A stretch of DNA of 64,000 nt from Planctomycetota bacterium (GTDB lineage Bacteria > Planctomycetota > UBA1135 > UBA2386): the NCBI GenBank assembly GCA_025459175.1, contig JALORC010000045.1:1-64000 (forward strand), read 5' to 3'. The translations under genes and the position numbers were made by a program. The notes below the pieces were generated by a model. The model saw nothing but the letters and a program-made list of their open reading frames with translations. It made no database searches and had not been told where the DNA came from. Below, one piece after another: positions 10,024-19,902 of this stretch. Within the stretch, counting starts at the first letter, position 1. The number at the start of each line of letters is the position of its first letter.

Positions 10024-12041
10024 TCGTCCGCGCGCGGCGCGAGCGGCGGCAGCGCCTCGGCGGCGGCGATGCCGAGCTGCAGGCGTTCGCGATGCGCGGC
10101 GTCGAGCTGGCGGCCGCCGAAGCGCACTTCCTGGTAGGCGAGGAACGCGTCGGCGACCGCCGCCGGCAGCCGCTGCTCGGCCCGCAGTGCGGCGGCGAAG
10201 CGTTCGAGCGTCGCGCCGCGCGCGCGACGATGGCCGCTCTGCGCCAGCGCCTGCAGCAGCTGCCCCAGCAGTCGCCGCGCCGTGCGGTCGACGGCGGCGG
10301 TGGTGGTCTTCTTCGATGCCGTGTGCGGCCACGGCACCAGCGCCGAGCCGAGCGCCAGCAGCAGCACCAGCGCCAGCACCCACGGCTGCACCACGAACGC
10401 CACCGCGCGCGACAGCAGGTCGGCGACGCCGTTCGCCGCTTCGTCCGGCCGCCGTGGTTGCTCGAGATCGCCGCTCTCGTCGAGCCGCGACGGCGTGCGC
10501 TGGCCGCGTTCGGCCGGCGGCGTCGGGTCGAAGATCACGAAGCCGCGACCGACGAACGGCACCTCGACCCACGCGTGCGCGTGCTGCGAGCCGAACATGC
10601 GCGCGCCGGCCTGCCGCGGATCGGGATCGCCGCCGTAGAGCCCGACGCCGATGCGGCACGGGATGCCACGCAGCCGCAGCAGCAGCGCCGCCGCGGAGGC
10701 GAAGTGCATGCAGTAGCCGCGCCGGGTGCCGTCGGCGAACAGGAAGTTTTCGATCGCGTGCGCGAACGGCCCGCTCGGCTCGATGCGGTCGTAGCGGCAG
10801 CGGTTGGCCAGTTCGGCGGCGATGCGTGACATCGCCGGCAGCGGCTGCGCGTCGACCTGCCACTCGTCCAGCAGCGCCGCGAAGCGTTCGCGCGGCATCG
10901 CCGCGGGCAGCCCGAGCAGCCCCATCGCCGCGGCCTGCGGATCGAGCGGCAGGTCGTGCGGCGGTTGCCCGAGCACCTGGTAGCCGACCGTGTAGTCGCT
11001 GAGCTCGGCGCCGGGCACCTGCCGCAGCCACTCGCGCCGCTCGTCGATCTGCAGCTTGCCGATGCCATTGATCTCGAACGTCGACGGCGGCACGAACACG
11101 AAGTTGCGGGCGCCGGCGAAGCGTTCGATGTCGAGCCACTGCCTCGGCAGCTGCGGCAGCGGGCGGCGCAGCCGGTGGCTGTCGAGCAGCGTCGGCGCCT
11201 TCAGCTGCAGCGGGCCGAGCTGCCAGCTGTCGAGATCGGCGACGGTGAAGAAGCCCGAGCGCAGGTAGAGCTCGCGCGGCACCGGGCCGCCTTCGGGATT
11301 GGTGACGCGCACCAGCTGTTCGCCGGTGAGTTCCGACAGCACGCCGCGGCTGCCGTCGAGCTGGAACGAGTCGTCGAGGCCGGGGCGCCGCGCGGCCGAG
11401 CCGGGCCGTTCGGTCGCCGCGTCCGGTCGCAGCCGCGACGGCTGCGGCAGCAGGTCGAGCGAGCGTTCGATCGCGAGCGTGCAGACGAGGCAACCGAGCA
11501 CCAGCGAGCCGATCGCGGCGCCGGCACCGCTGCGCAGTGCGGCGGTCCGGTGCGCTACCGGTCGCGCCACGGCGTGCGCGGCCAGGTGGCTGGTGGCCCG
11601 CAGCGACAGACAGGCGAACACCGCGTAGCCGGCGATCAGCGGGCGATTCACACCGCCGAGGATCACGCCGACCAGCAGCACGCAGAAGCTCAGGAACAGG
11701 GCCAGCGCGCGATCGGCGTCGGTGTGCCGCGCGGTGGCGAAGCCGAGCGGCGGCATGATCGTGCACGCGAGCGCCGCCGGCCGCGTCATCGGGCCTTCGC
11801 ACCACAGCGCCAGCCAGCACGCCGTCGCCTGCAGCAGCACCGCGACCACGGCGCGCAGCCACGGCCGCTGCAGGCGTTCGCGCAGCAAGCCGAGCAGCGC
11901 ACCGGGGACCAGGAACGCGAGCAGCCAGCCCGGCGGCAGGTCCGTCGCCGGCAGGTTGGCCACCGCGAACAGCGTGCAGCCGAGCAGCAGCGCGGCCGCG
12001 ACGCGCCGCGCCCGCCCGGTGGCCCCGAGCTGGTGCCTCAT
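9975..12041 (-). CDS. TgpA-like transglutaminase (DUF3488/transglutaminase-like/DUF4129)
   Basis: Multi-TM N-terminus; GYCMHFASAAALLLRLRGIPCRIGVGLYGGDP...HAHAWVEVPFVGRGFVIFDPTPP catalytic motifs. Confidence 0.88.
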   Translation of the reverse strand: MRHQLGATGRARRVAAALLLGCTLFAVANLPATDLPPGWLLAFLVPGALLGLLRERLQRPWLRAVVAVLLQATACWLALWCEGPMTRPAALACTIMPPLGFATARHTDADRALALFLSFCVLLVGVILGGVNRPLIAGYAVFACLSLRATSHLAAHAVARPVAHRTAALRSGAGAAIGSLVLGCLVCTLAIERSLDLLPQPSRLRPDAATERPGSAARRPGLDDSFQLDGSRGVLSELTGEQLVRVTNPEGGPVPRELYLRSGFFTVADLDSWQLGPLQLKAPTLLDSHRLRRPLPQLPRQWLDIERFAGARNFVFVPPSTFEINGIGKLQIDERREWLRQVPGAELSDYTVGYQVLGQPPHDLPLDPQAAAMGLLGLPAAMPRERFAALLDEWQVDAQPLPAMSRIAAELANRCRYDRIEPSGPFAHAIENFLFADGTRRGYCMHFASAAALLLRLRGIPCRIGVGLYGGDPDPRQAGARMFGSQHAHAWVEVPFVGRGFVIFDPTPPAERGQRTPSRLDESGDLEQPRRPDEAANGVADLLSRAVAFVVQPWVLALVLLLALGSALVPWPHTASKKTTTAAVDRTARRLLGQLLQALAQSGHRRARGATLERFAAALRAEQRLPAAVADAFLAYQEVRFGGRQLDAAHRERLQLGIAAAEALPPLAPRADDQPEAGQPSTSSIPSR

Positions 12042-13111
12042 TCGAACTCTCCGTCGACGAGGGTGACGACACCGGACATCGCGGCGAACTCGGGGGCCGC
12101 GAGGTAGGCGCCGGCGGGGATCCAGAAGCAGTGCGGCATCTGCTGCACCGCCGCGAACAGTTCCGGCGGCAGCGTGCGGTGCGGCGACGGGCCGGCTTCG
12201 GCCAGCAGCGTCAGCAGTTCGCGTTCCTGCAGCGGGCCGCGCACGTCGATCGTGGCGGGCTCCTCGCCGAGCACCAGCACCAGCGCATCGCTGCCGCGCG
12301 CGCGCAGCAGCGCCAACATCGTCGCGCAGGCGCCGAGGCTCCATTCGAAGCGGCGCTGGCCCTGCGACAACGGGCGGCCCGGCGGTCGCCGCAGGTCGAG
12401 CACGATGCCGACCGAGCGCGGCAGGCGGCCGTGGTTGACCCGCCGCACCAGCGTGCCGAGCGCAGCGCTGCGCAGCGCGTGCACCAGCCGCACGTCCTCC
12501 TCGGCCTGGTGTTCGCGCAGCGAGTGGAACTCGGGCCCGGGCAGCGGCGAGCGGTCGTCGGCCGACCATTCGCTGGTGTCGGTCGCCGGCACCAGGTTCG
12601 GGTGCAGGCTCACGCGCGCCGGTTCGGTGACCAGGTCGCTGCGGACCCGGACCACCGAGCGGGTGCGGAACATGCCCAGCGGCCAGTGCGACACCAGCAC
12701 GAACACGCGCTCGAGCACGTGGCTGCGCAGCGGGCTGCGTTGGCGCAGTTCCACGCGGCACGGTTCGCCGGCCCGCAGTTCGGGCAGCAGTGCCGCCGGT
12801 TCGGTGCGCATCGTGCGCGGTTCGGCGAGCATGCACTCGCGCAGCGGTCGGCGACCGCGATGGGTGAGCTGCACCGACTCGGTGAACACCGCGCCGGCCG
12901 TGGTCCGCCGCGGCGCCACGTGGATCTCGGTGCGATCGAGCCGGCGCTGCTTGGCGACGAAGTCGACCACCAGCGGGGTCGCGAGCAGCGCCGCCGCGAG
13001 CCGCGCGTTCGCGTCGCCGCCGAGCCACGACGCTCCTGCCGCCAACGCCGCCAGCCACGCCAGCACCCGGCCGCGCAGGGTCAGCTCGAGGGTGCTGTTG
13101 GCGAGGGCCAT
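12038..13111 (-). CDS. DUF58 domain-containing protein
   Basis: Two TM segments, then EFHSLREHQAEEDVRLVHALRSAALGTLVRRVNHGR; neighbour of MoxR and TgpA-like genes, 4-bp overlap with TgpA. Confidence 0.85.
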   Translation of the reverse strand: MALANSTLELTLRGRVLAWLAALAAGASWLGGDANARLAAALLATPLVVDFVAKQRRLDRTEIHVAPRRTTAGAVFTESVQLTHRGRRPLRECMLAEPRTMRTEPAALLPELRAGEPCRVELRQRSPLRSHVLERVFVLVSHWPLGMFRTRSVVRVRSDLVTEPARVSLHPNLVPATDTSEWSADDRSPLPGPEFHSLREHQAEEDVRLVHALRSAALGTLVRRVNHGRLPRSVGIVLDLRRPPGRPLSQGQRRFEWSLGACATMLALLRARGSDALVLVLGEEPATIDVRGPLQERELLTLLAEAGPSPHRTLPPELFAAVQQMPHCFWIPAGAYLAAPEFAAMSGVVTLVDGEFE

Positions 13112-13142
13112 CTTGGTGGTCGGGGAAGGGGCCGGGGCGCGC

Positions 13143-14078
13143 TCACTCCGGCAGCGGCGTCTCGGCGAGGATCTCGTGCAGCAGCCCGGCGGCACTGCCG
13201 CCGCGGGTGCTCAGCCGATGGCCGAACGCCGGCACCAGCAGCGCGCGCACGTCATCGGGCACCACGAAGTCGCGCCCGTGCACGAACGCGCGTGCGCGGC
13301 AGGCGCGGTGCAGCGCCTGCGCGCCGCGGGTGCTGACGCCCTGCGCGATCTGGCCGTGGGTGCGGGTGCGATTGGCCAGCTGCACCATGAACGCGACCAG
13401 TTCGCGGTCGCAGCGCACCGCATCGACCGCGCCCCGCGCCCCCAGCAGGGCATCACGGCCGGCGATCGGGCGGATGTCGTCGGCGAGCCGGTGGCCGTCC
13501 TCGCGCGCGACCACTTCGATCTCGTGCTCGGGATCGAGGTGGCCGATCTGCAGACACAGCAGGAAGCGATCGAGTTGGTTCTCCGGCAGCGGATAGGTGC
13601 CGGCCGCGGTCAGCGGGTTCTGGGTCGCGATGACGAAGAACGGATCCGGCAGCGCATGGCTCTGGCGGTCGATGGTGACCCGCCGTTCGGCCATGCACTC
13701 GAGCAGCGCCGACTGGGTGCGCGGGGGCGTGCGGTTGAGTTCGTCGGCGAGCAGCACCGAGGTGAACACCGGGCCCTGGCGGAACGTCAGTTCGCCGGTC
13801 TTCGGCTGATAGATCTGCGCGCCGAGGATGTCGCTCGGCAGCAGGTCGGCGGTGCACTGCAGGCGCTGGAACGGCAGGTCCAGCGCTTTGGCCAGGCTGC
13901 GCGCGAGCAGCGTCTTGCCGACGCCGGGCTGGTCCTCGATCAGCACGTGGCCGCCGGCGAACAGCGCCACCAGCGCGAGTTCGATCGTGTCCTCCTTGCC
14001 GCGCAGACTCTGGCCGATGGTGTCGAGGAGCTGTTGCGCGAGTGGGGACATCCGGTGGGGGCGGGGGACGGGGCGCAT
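13143..14078 (-). CDS. MoxR-family AAA+ ATPase
   Basis: HVLIEDQPGVGKTLLARSLA (Walker A), LLADELNRTPPRTQSALLECMAE (Walker B), FVIATQNP. Confidence 0.95.
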   Translation of the reverse strand: MRPVPRPHRMSPLAQQLLDTIGQSLRGKEDTIELALVALFAGGHVLIEDQPGVGKTLLARSLAKALDLPFQRLQCTADLLPSDILGAQIYQPKTGELTFRQGPVFTSVLLADELNRTPPRTQSALLECMAERRVTIDRQSHALPDPFFVIATQNPLTAAGTYPLPENQLDRFLLCLQIGHLDPEHEIEVVAREDGHRLADDIRPIAGRDALLGARGAVDAVRCDRELVAFMVQLANRTRTHGQIAQGVSTRGAQALHRACRARAFVHGRDFVVPDDVRALLVPAFGHRLSTRGGSAAGLLHEILAETPLPE

Positions 14079-14238
14079 GCTACCTCGTGGCGGGAGCGGG
14101 AGGAGGGCGGGCCCGATCCGTCGTCACGGGTGCTCCGGCCGCAGGGCCGACGGCAGCCAACGGTGCCGTGCCGCTACCGGTTCAGCGCCGTCCGCTTGAA
14201 GCTTCCCAGCCGCCCCCGGGGGCCGCTACCCTCGCCGC

Positions 14239-15471
14239 GTGAGCAAGCTGATCATCGCCACGTTCCAGGCCAAGGGCCATCTGATCGACTCCGGGCTCCT
14301 CTCCGATGCGCTCGAGGCCGTGCAGGCCGCCGGCGCCACCTACCGGGTCGTCCGGCTCGACATCGGCAAGCAGCGGCACGACGAGAGCCAGCTCGAGCTC
14401 GAGGTGCAGGCGCCCAACAAGAAGGCGTTCGACCGCCTGCGCGCCGACCTGATGTCGCTCGGCCTCAGCGAGACCGAGACCCAGGACGCGACCTTCGCCG
14501 AGGTCGACATCGCCGGCACCGCGCCGGAGGGCTTCTACTCGACCACCAACCTGGTGACCGAGGTGCGCGTCGGGGGCCAGTGGATCCAGGTGCAGAACCA
14601 GCGCATGGACGCCACCGTCGTCGACGACCAGGGCACGCTGCGCTGCATCAAGCTGCGCGACCTGAAGCAGGGCATGAAGCTGGTGGTGGGGTTCACCGGC
14701 ATCCGGGTGACGCCGCACACGACCCGCAAGCTGCAGGAAGGCAAGTTCGGCTTCATGCAGGGCGGGGTCAGCAGCGAGCGGCGGCTCGAGGCCCAGGTCG
14801 AGGAGGTCGCGCGCGAGTGGAAGCGCGTGCGCGCCGAGGGCCGCAAGGTGATCCTGGTCGCCGGGCCGGTCGTCGTGCACGTCGGCGCCGCGCCGACGCT
14901 GGCGGCGATCCTGAAGGCCGGTCTGGTCGACGGTCTGCTGAGTGGCAATGCGCTCGCGGTGCACGACATCGAGGTCGCGCTCTACGGCACCAGCCTCGGC
15001 GTCGAGTTGCAGAACGGCCGGCCGTCGGTGCACGGGCACATGCACCACATGCGCGCGATCAACACGATCCGGCGCGCCGGCAGCATCCAGGCCGCGGTGC
15101 AGAAGAAGGTGCTGAAGACCGGCGTCATGCACGCGTGCGTGCAGGCGAAGGTGCCGTTCTGTCTCGCCGGTTCGATCCGCGACGACGGTCCGCTGCCCGA
15201 CACGGAGATGGACCTGATCAAGGCGCAGGAGGGTTACGCGAAGATCCTCGAGAACGCCGGGCTGGTGGTGATCCTGAGTTCGATGCTGCACGGCATCGGC
15301 ACCGGCAACATGATCGCGGCGGATGTGCTGACGGTGTGCGTCGACATCCACCCGGCGGTGGTCAGCAAGTTGAGTGATCGTGGTTCGGCGCAGAGCCAGG
15401 GCATCGTCACCGATGTCGGTGCGTTCCTGGCCGTGCTGGCGGCGCAGCTCGGGGTCGCGGTCAAGGCCTGA
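14239..15471 (+). CDS. TIGR00300-family protein (archaeal-type ornithine cyclodeaminase / LOR-SDH conserved domain)
   Basis: GTG start; MSKLIIATFQAKGHLIDSGLLSDALEAVQAAGATYRVVRLDIGKQRHDESQLELEVQ.. and VILVAGPVVVHVGAAP..LASLINGN-like segment. Confidence 0.75.
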   Translation: MSKLIIATFQAKGHLIDSGLLSDALEAVQAAGATYRVVRLDIGKQRHDESQLELEVQAPNKKAFDRLRADLMSLGLSETETQDATFAEVDIAGTAPEGFYSTTNLVTEVRVGGQWIQVQNQRMDATVVDDQGTLRCIKLRDLKQGMKLVVGFTGIRVTPHTTRKLQEGKFGFMQGGVSSERRLEAQVEEVAREWKRVRAEGRKVILVAGPVVVHVGAAPTLAAILKAGLVDGLLSGNALAVHDIEVALYGTSLGVELQNGRPSVHGHMHHMRAINTIRRAGSIQAAVQKKVLKTGVMHACVQAKVPFCLAGSIRDDGPLPDTEMDLIKAQEGYAKILENAGLVVILSSMLHGIGTGNMIAADVLTVCVDIHPAVVSKLSDRGSAQSQGIVTDVGAFLAVLAAQLGVAVKA

Positions 15472-15601
15472 GTCGGGCGTGGTAAAACGGTGTGGTTCGG
15501 CCCGCTGCGTCCGCTGCCCGCTGCGATCCAGGATCAGACCGAGGTCGCGCGTGTGCTCGGGGTGGTAGGGCTGCCGGTGCGTGACGTGATGACGCCAACC
15601 G

Positions 15602-17494
15602 TCACTTGGCCGCGGCAGCGGTCACGACGAGCTCACCCAAGTTGCGCCGTTCGCCTGCAGACAGCGTGAACGGCCCGAACTCGACCGCTCGTTCGAAATC
15701 GATCTGGAGCACGAGCTCGTACGTGCCGGGCGGCAGCGGCCGGCTGTCGAAAGTGCCGTCCGCGCGCGGTCTCTCGAGCGACCGCAGGATCGGCGTGACA
15801 CCGACGCGACGCACTTGGAGGCCGAGCGAGGTGGCGGGCGTATCCAGGCGGATGCGCCCGCACAGAGTCGCGCCGGACGTCGACGAGGACTCGATTCGCA
15901 ACACCACGCCGGAGGACGGGCACGGCACGACCGCCACCGCTGGCGTGTCCACGGCGGAATCCTCCCAGCGCACGTCGATCTCGACGACGCCTTCGGAGTA
16001 GCACGCGAGCGAGAACGACCCGTCGTCGCCCGTCTGCTGGCGTTTGGATGCCGGCCGACGGGTCCCCGGCTCGCGACCCTGAACCCACACCCCGACGGCG
16101 GCTGAGCCTCGCTCGTCGAGCACGCGGCCGTTGATGCGCGGCGCCGGTCGGAGCACGAAGTCGTGCTTCGATCCGCCCATCGAGGCCTCGGCCACGCACG
16201 AGACGGCCGACATCCCGTCGGCGGATGCACGCAGACGCACGCTGCCCAGCGGCAATCCCGTGAGGTGATAGGCTCCGTCCGAATCGCTGTAGGCTACGGG
16301 GGTCGTCTCGTCATGCGGGAGTCGGTCCGTGCATTGCACGGCGACATCGGACAACGGCGAGCCATCCGGGCCACGCACGACGCCTGCGACGTGAGCGGCG
16401 TCGGGCAGACGCAGGACGACGGTTGCCGTCTGGCCCCGCACCAGAGTCACTTCCTGCTCGACGCGCGGTTGGTCAACGGTCCACGCCGCGATGGTTGTCG
16501 TACCCGGAGTCTGACCGGCAATGACGAAGGCACCGTCGCGGTCGCTGACAGTGCAGACGCGCTGCCAGGCCAACGCCGAAATGCCGACCCGCACGGGACG
16601 CCAACGCGCACCCTCGCGGCTCATCGCGACAACGGAAGCACCCTCGACCGGCAATCCGCGTGCATCCACGATGCGTCCGTGGATCGTGGCGCCACCGTCA
16701 CCCACGACGAGATCGAGCTGCACTGCGCCGTCCCGCACGGCCTCGTCGCCCAGGACGTAGAGCGCCGAGGCTGCGTGACCCTCCGCTCGTGCTCCGAGAA
16801 ACGAACGGTGCGCGAGATGACGCACCGTGTAACGCCCCTCGGCGTCGCTGACGGCCCGCGGCGACGTTCGGATCCGGTGCTGCACCGTCGTCGGTGGTGC
16901 CGAGTAGACCAGGGCCCCGCCCACGGGTGTACCGGCCGGATCGAGCACGCGACCGGACACGGTCACGTCCGCCTCGAGCACGAAGGTCACTTCGGCCACG
17001 GCGCCAGGGCGCACGGTGATGCGCCGCGACGCACCGTTCGCAAGCGCGACCGTCGTTGACACCGCAGTCGTGCCGGTCATTTGCAGGCGCGTGGTCCACA
17101 CACCATCCACTGCCGTGGCGCCCAAGGCGCGGTGCGGAGGGGCGGCGTGTACCACGACGGCGACGTCCATGCCCTCCACGGGTGTGCCGCGCGCGTCGTG
17201 CACCAGCACACGCAGATCGGTCACCACGTCGATGATCGATGTGGGTTCGGGATGCTCGGCGACCGTGGGCTCGAGCGCCGCGGTGGCGCGTTGGGGCTCC
17301 GTCGGCCCATCCGTCGTGGCCTCCGGACCGGTCGATTCCTGCGAGGGCGACAGCTCTACGTCGACCACGACGGGAGCCATCGTGTCACCGCTTGGCCAGC
17401 ACGCGAGAATCAATGCCGCGAGCACCGGCACCACCAGACATGAGCTACGCCATGCGCGCGCCGACTTGCCCGGAGTTTTGACGCCAGCCCGCAT
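15602..17494 (-). CDS. Secreted protein with carboxypeptidase-regulatory-like repeats
   Basis: MRAGVKTPGKSARAWRSSCLVVPVLAALILACWP; repeated 'VSGRVLDPAGTPVGGALVYSAP', 'IHGRIVDARGLPVEGASVVAM' modules. Confidence 0.8.
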   Translation of the reverse strand: MRAGVKTPGKSARAWRSSCLVVPVLAALILACWPSGDTMAPVVVDVELSPSQESTGPEATTDGPTEPQRATAALEPTVAEHPEPTSIIDVVTDLRVLVHDARGTPVEGMDVAVVVHAAPPHRALGATAVDGVWTTRLQMTGTTAVSTTVALANGASRRITVRPGAVAEVTFVLEADVTVSGRVLDPAGTPVGGALVYSAPPTTVQHRIRTSPRAVSDAEGRYTVRHLAHRSFLGARAEGHAASALYVLGDEAVRDGAVQLDLVVGDGGATIHGRIVDARGLPVEGASVVAMSREGARWRPVRVGISALAWQRVCTVSDRDGAFVIAGQTPGTTTIAAWTVDQPRVEQEVTLVRGQTATVVLRLPDAAHVAGVVRGPDGSPLSDVAVQCTDRLPHDETTPVAYSDSDGAYHLTGLPLGSVRLRASADGMSAVSCVAEASMGGSKHDFVLRPAPRINGRVLDERGSAAVGVWVQGREPGTRRPASKRQQTGDDGSFSLACYSEGVVEIDVRWEDSAVDTPAVAVVPCPSSGVVLRIESSSTSGATLCGRIRLDTPATSLGLQVRRVGVTPILRSLERPRADGTFDSRPLPPGTYELVLQIDFERAVEFGPFTLSAGERRNLGELVVTAAAAK

Positions 17495-17651
17495 ATGCCT
17501 GGATCCTATTCCATCGTCACGCAGCGGCAGTGCCTTTAGGCGGCTCTGCTCCCGTCTACCCACCGCACCCGAACGAACTGCCGTGTTGCAATCTTCTCGC
17601 CGCGGCGGCGCAAGGCACACGCCGCGCGTCCGCACGGCAGGAGAACGAACT

Positions 17652-18224
17652 ATGCGACGACTCGTCCATCCGCATCACTCGACCCATCGGCGCGGCCTGC
17701 GCGCGCTCGGCGTCGTGCTCACCGGGCTCGGTGGCTGCCTGACGGTGATCGGCATGGTCTCGTTCTTCTCGGCCTTCGGTGGCGGCGGCTTCTCTGCCTC
17801 CGGTGGCAGCAGCGGCCCGCAGTTGTTCTGGTGCGCGTTCCTTGGTCTGCCGCTGATGGGTGTCGGCACCGTGCTGCTGAAGCTCGGGTATCTCGGCAGC
17901 GTCGCCCGCTACGTCGCCAGCGAGACGGCCCCGGTCGCGGCCGACACGCTCGACTACGTGGCGCGCGCCAGCACGGTCGGGCTGCGCGAAGTGGCCGGAG
18001 CGATCGGTGCTGGCCTGCGGGGTGCGCCGACCGGCGCGGCGCAGGCGACCCAAGCGACGCAGCCTTGTGGCAACTGCCGCGCGCCGCAGCGCCTCGACGC
18101 GAACTTCTGCGATCGCTGCGGCACCGCGATGACCCCGGTCGGCGCGTGTGCACGCTGCCATCACCAGAACGACGCCGCGGCGCGCTTCTGTCGCAGCTGC
18201 GGAGCGGGGCTGACGGCGGGCTGA
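17652..18224 (+). CDS. Membrane protein with C-terminal double zinc ribbon
   Basis: TM segments then CGNCRAPQRLDANFCDRCGTAMTPVGACARCHHQNDAAARFCRSCGAGL (four CxxC pairs). Confidence 0.85.
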   Translation: MRRLVHPHHSTHRRGLRALGVVLTGLGGCLTVIGMVSFFSAFGGGGFSASGGSSGPQLFWCAFLGLPLMGVGTVLLKLGYLGSVARYVASETAPVAADTLDYVARASTVGLREVAGAIGAGLRGAPTGAAQATQATQPCGNCRAPQRLDANFCDRCGTAMTPVGACARCHHQNDAAARFCRSCGAGLTAG

Positions 18225-18291
18225 ACGGGCCGCGCGCGAGTTGGTCCTTGGCTGCAGCTCGAACCGCCCGCTCAGCGGTAGGCTGTCGCAT

Positions 18292-19560
18292 TCACGGGAA
18301 CACGAGGTGCAGTGCGTTGGACAAGTCGAGTTCCAGCGTCGCGGGATCGATCGTCACCCACTGGCTGAAGAACTCAGCGCACTGCAGGCCCGGCGGGATG
18401 GTCAACGCGATGCTTGTGGTGCCAGTTGACGAAACCGCTGCTTGCGCCGTCAGGAAGCTGAGGAACGGCGCGAGAGTGTTTGGCAGCAGGGACTGGCAGG
18501 GCTGAGCAAGCTCGAGCGCAGGAGCGCTGCCGATCAACAGGACGGCCGGATGGCCCGCCGTTGCGCCGTTCAAGCCGAAGGTCGCTACCGTGCCCTCGCA
18601 GAGAGAGCCCTCGATACCGTGTGCACCACCTTCGGGGGACCCTCCACCCACGTCGATAGCCGGGGCGGGACCGCCGGGAATAGGCGCCTCGACGGCGATC
18701 GCCGGGTCGTTCGCGCTATCGCCAATGCTGACGCCCAGGAATCCGTGATTTGCGGCGGCCGAGCAGTCCCGGACGGATTGCGAGCCTGCCGGGTCATTGA
18801 AACGCCAGTTGCCCACGAGGCCAGAGCTACCGCAACGGCAAATCACTTGCGCGCGCAGCGCCTGAACCTCCGTGGGCGAGAGAGCGCGATTCCACAACGA
18901 AACGTCTTCGATGCGGCCACCGAAGCCGAACGTCGCCGACGGCGGCGAACTCGGGGTGTTCTGCAGCAGCTGGCCGCCAATGGCGAGGTCCGGCAGCAAC
19001 AGCGTCGAGAACGCGCCGCTGACATCGCGGGTCACCGATGCTCCATTGACGTAGAGAGTGACTTGGCAGCCGGTCGGTGCGCACGTGCCGCCGACGACGA
19101 CCGCCACGAAGGACCACTGGTCGAGCGGCACTGGCACGTTCGAGAAGGCGCGCGTGTCCTGGTCGTTGTCGTCCTCCCAGCCGAATTACAACTGCGTTGG
19201 CTGCAAAGGTGCACCAGCTGGGCGGAACAGCGACATGGCCCACCCGCCGGACGCACGCCACGGCTGGCCGATGAACTGCCCACGGACCTCGCCGATGCCC
19301 GCGATCGTGCGAATACTGGCGTTCGCGAGGTAGGGGGCAGTTTCGGCGCTGGGCCGGATCCACGCCGCCACCGTGAGCGGCCCCGACCGGGGGATCGTGG
19401 TGCCGGAGCCGCGCGGGATCGTGATGATGTCGTGGTCGTCGAACGCAACCACCCGACACTGAGCCGCGAGACTGGGGGCCAGGGTCGCGAACACGAGGCC
19501 GGCAAACCCGATGGTCCGGAGAGTGATGCTGTGACGAACGCGTGAGGAGGGAGGCTTCAT
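18292..19560 (-). pseudogene. Secreted LamG/concanavalin-like lectin protein interrupted by one in-frame TAA
   Basis: ORFs 19560..19186 and 19137..18292 lie in the same frame; reads PLQPTQL*FGWEDDNDQDTRAFSNVPVPLDQWSFVAVVVGG, with the stop at 19186-19188 inside the LamG fold. Confidence 0.75.
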
Positions 19561-19717
19561 TGGAGATCCTCGATAGGGGGGGCGCTTCCTGGGGCGTGAC
19601 GTGGCGCACCTTGCCAGTGCTTGGCAAGCGATGCGCCGCCAGATGGAAGAACGCTCAGGGGCTCGTGGATCGAAGTAGGAACGGAAGGAAACATGGCCCC
19701 CTCGGTAGCGTGGACCG

Positions 19718-19866
19718 GCCAGTCGCGGCCGACACGTTCGACTACGTGGCGCGCGCCAGCACGGACGGGCTGCGCGAAGTGGCCGGAGCGTTCGGTGCTG
19801 GCCTGCGGGGTGCGCCGACCGGCGCGGCGCAGGCGACCCAGGCGACGCAGGCGTGTGGCAACCGGC
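19718..19866 (+). repeat. Partial duplicate of the zinc-ribbon gene (source ~17933-18081)
   Basis: Near-identical ~140-bp match, e.g. gactacgtggcgcgcgccagcacgg.cgggctgcgcgaagtggccggagcg.tcggtgctggcctgcggggtgcgccgaccggcgcggcgcaggcgaccca. Confidence 0.9.
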
Positions 19867-19902
19867 CGCGCGCGGCGGCAGAGATTCCTCGGGCGACGAT
19901 CG

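Noticed and set aside
15481-15601. Gene fragment reading VWFGPLRPLPAAIQDQTEVARVLGVVGLPVRDVMTPTV (CBS/hemolysin-like 'VRDVMTP')
   Set aside because: Too short and one weak motif; no start or flanking support, so not called.
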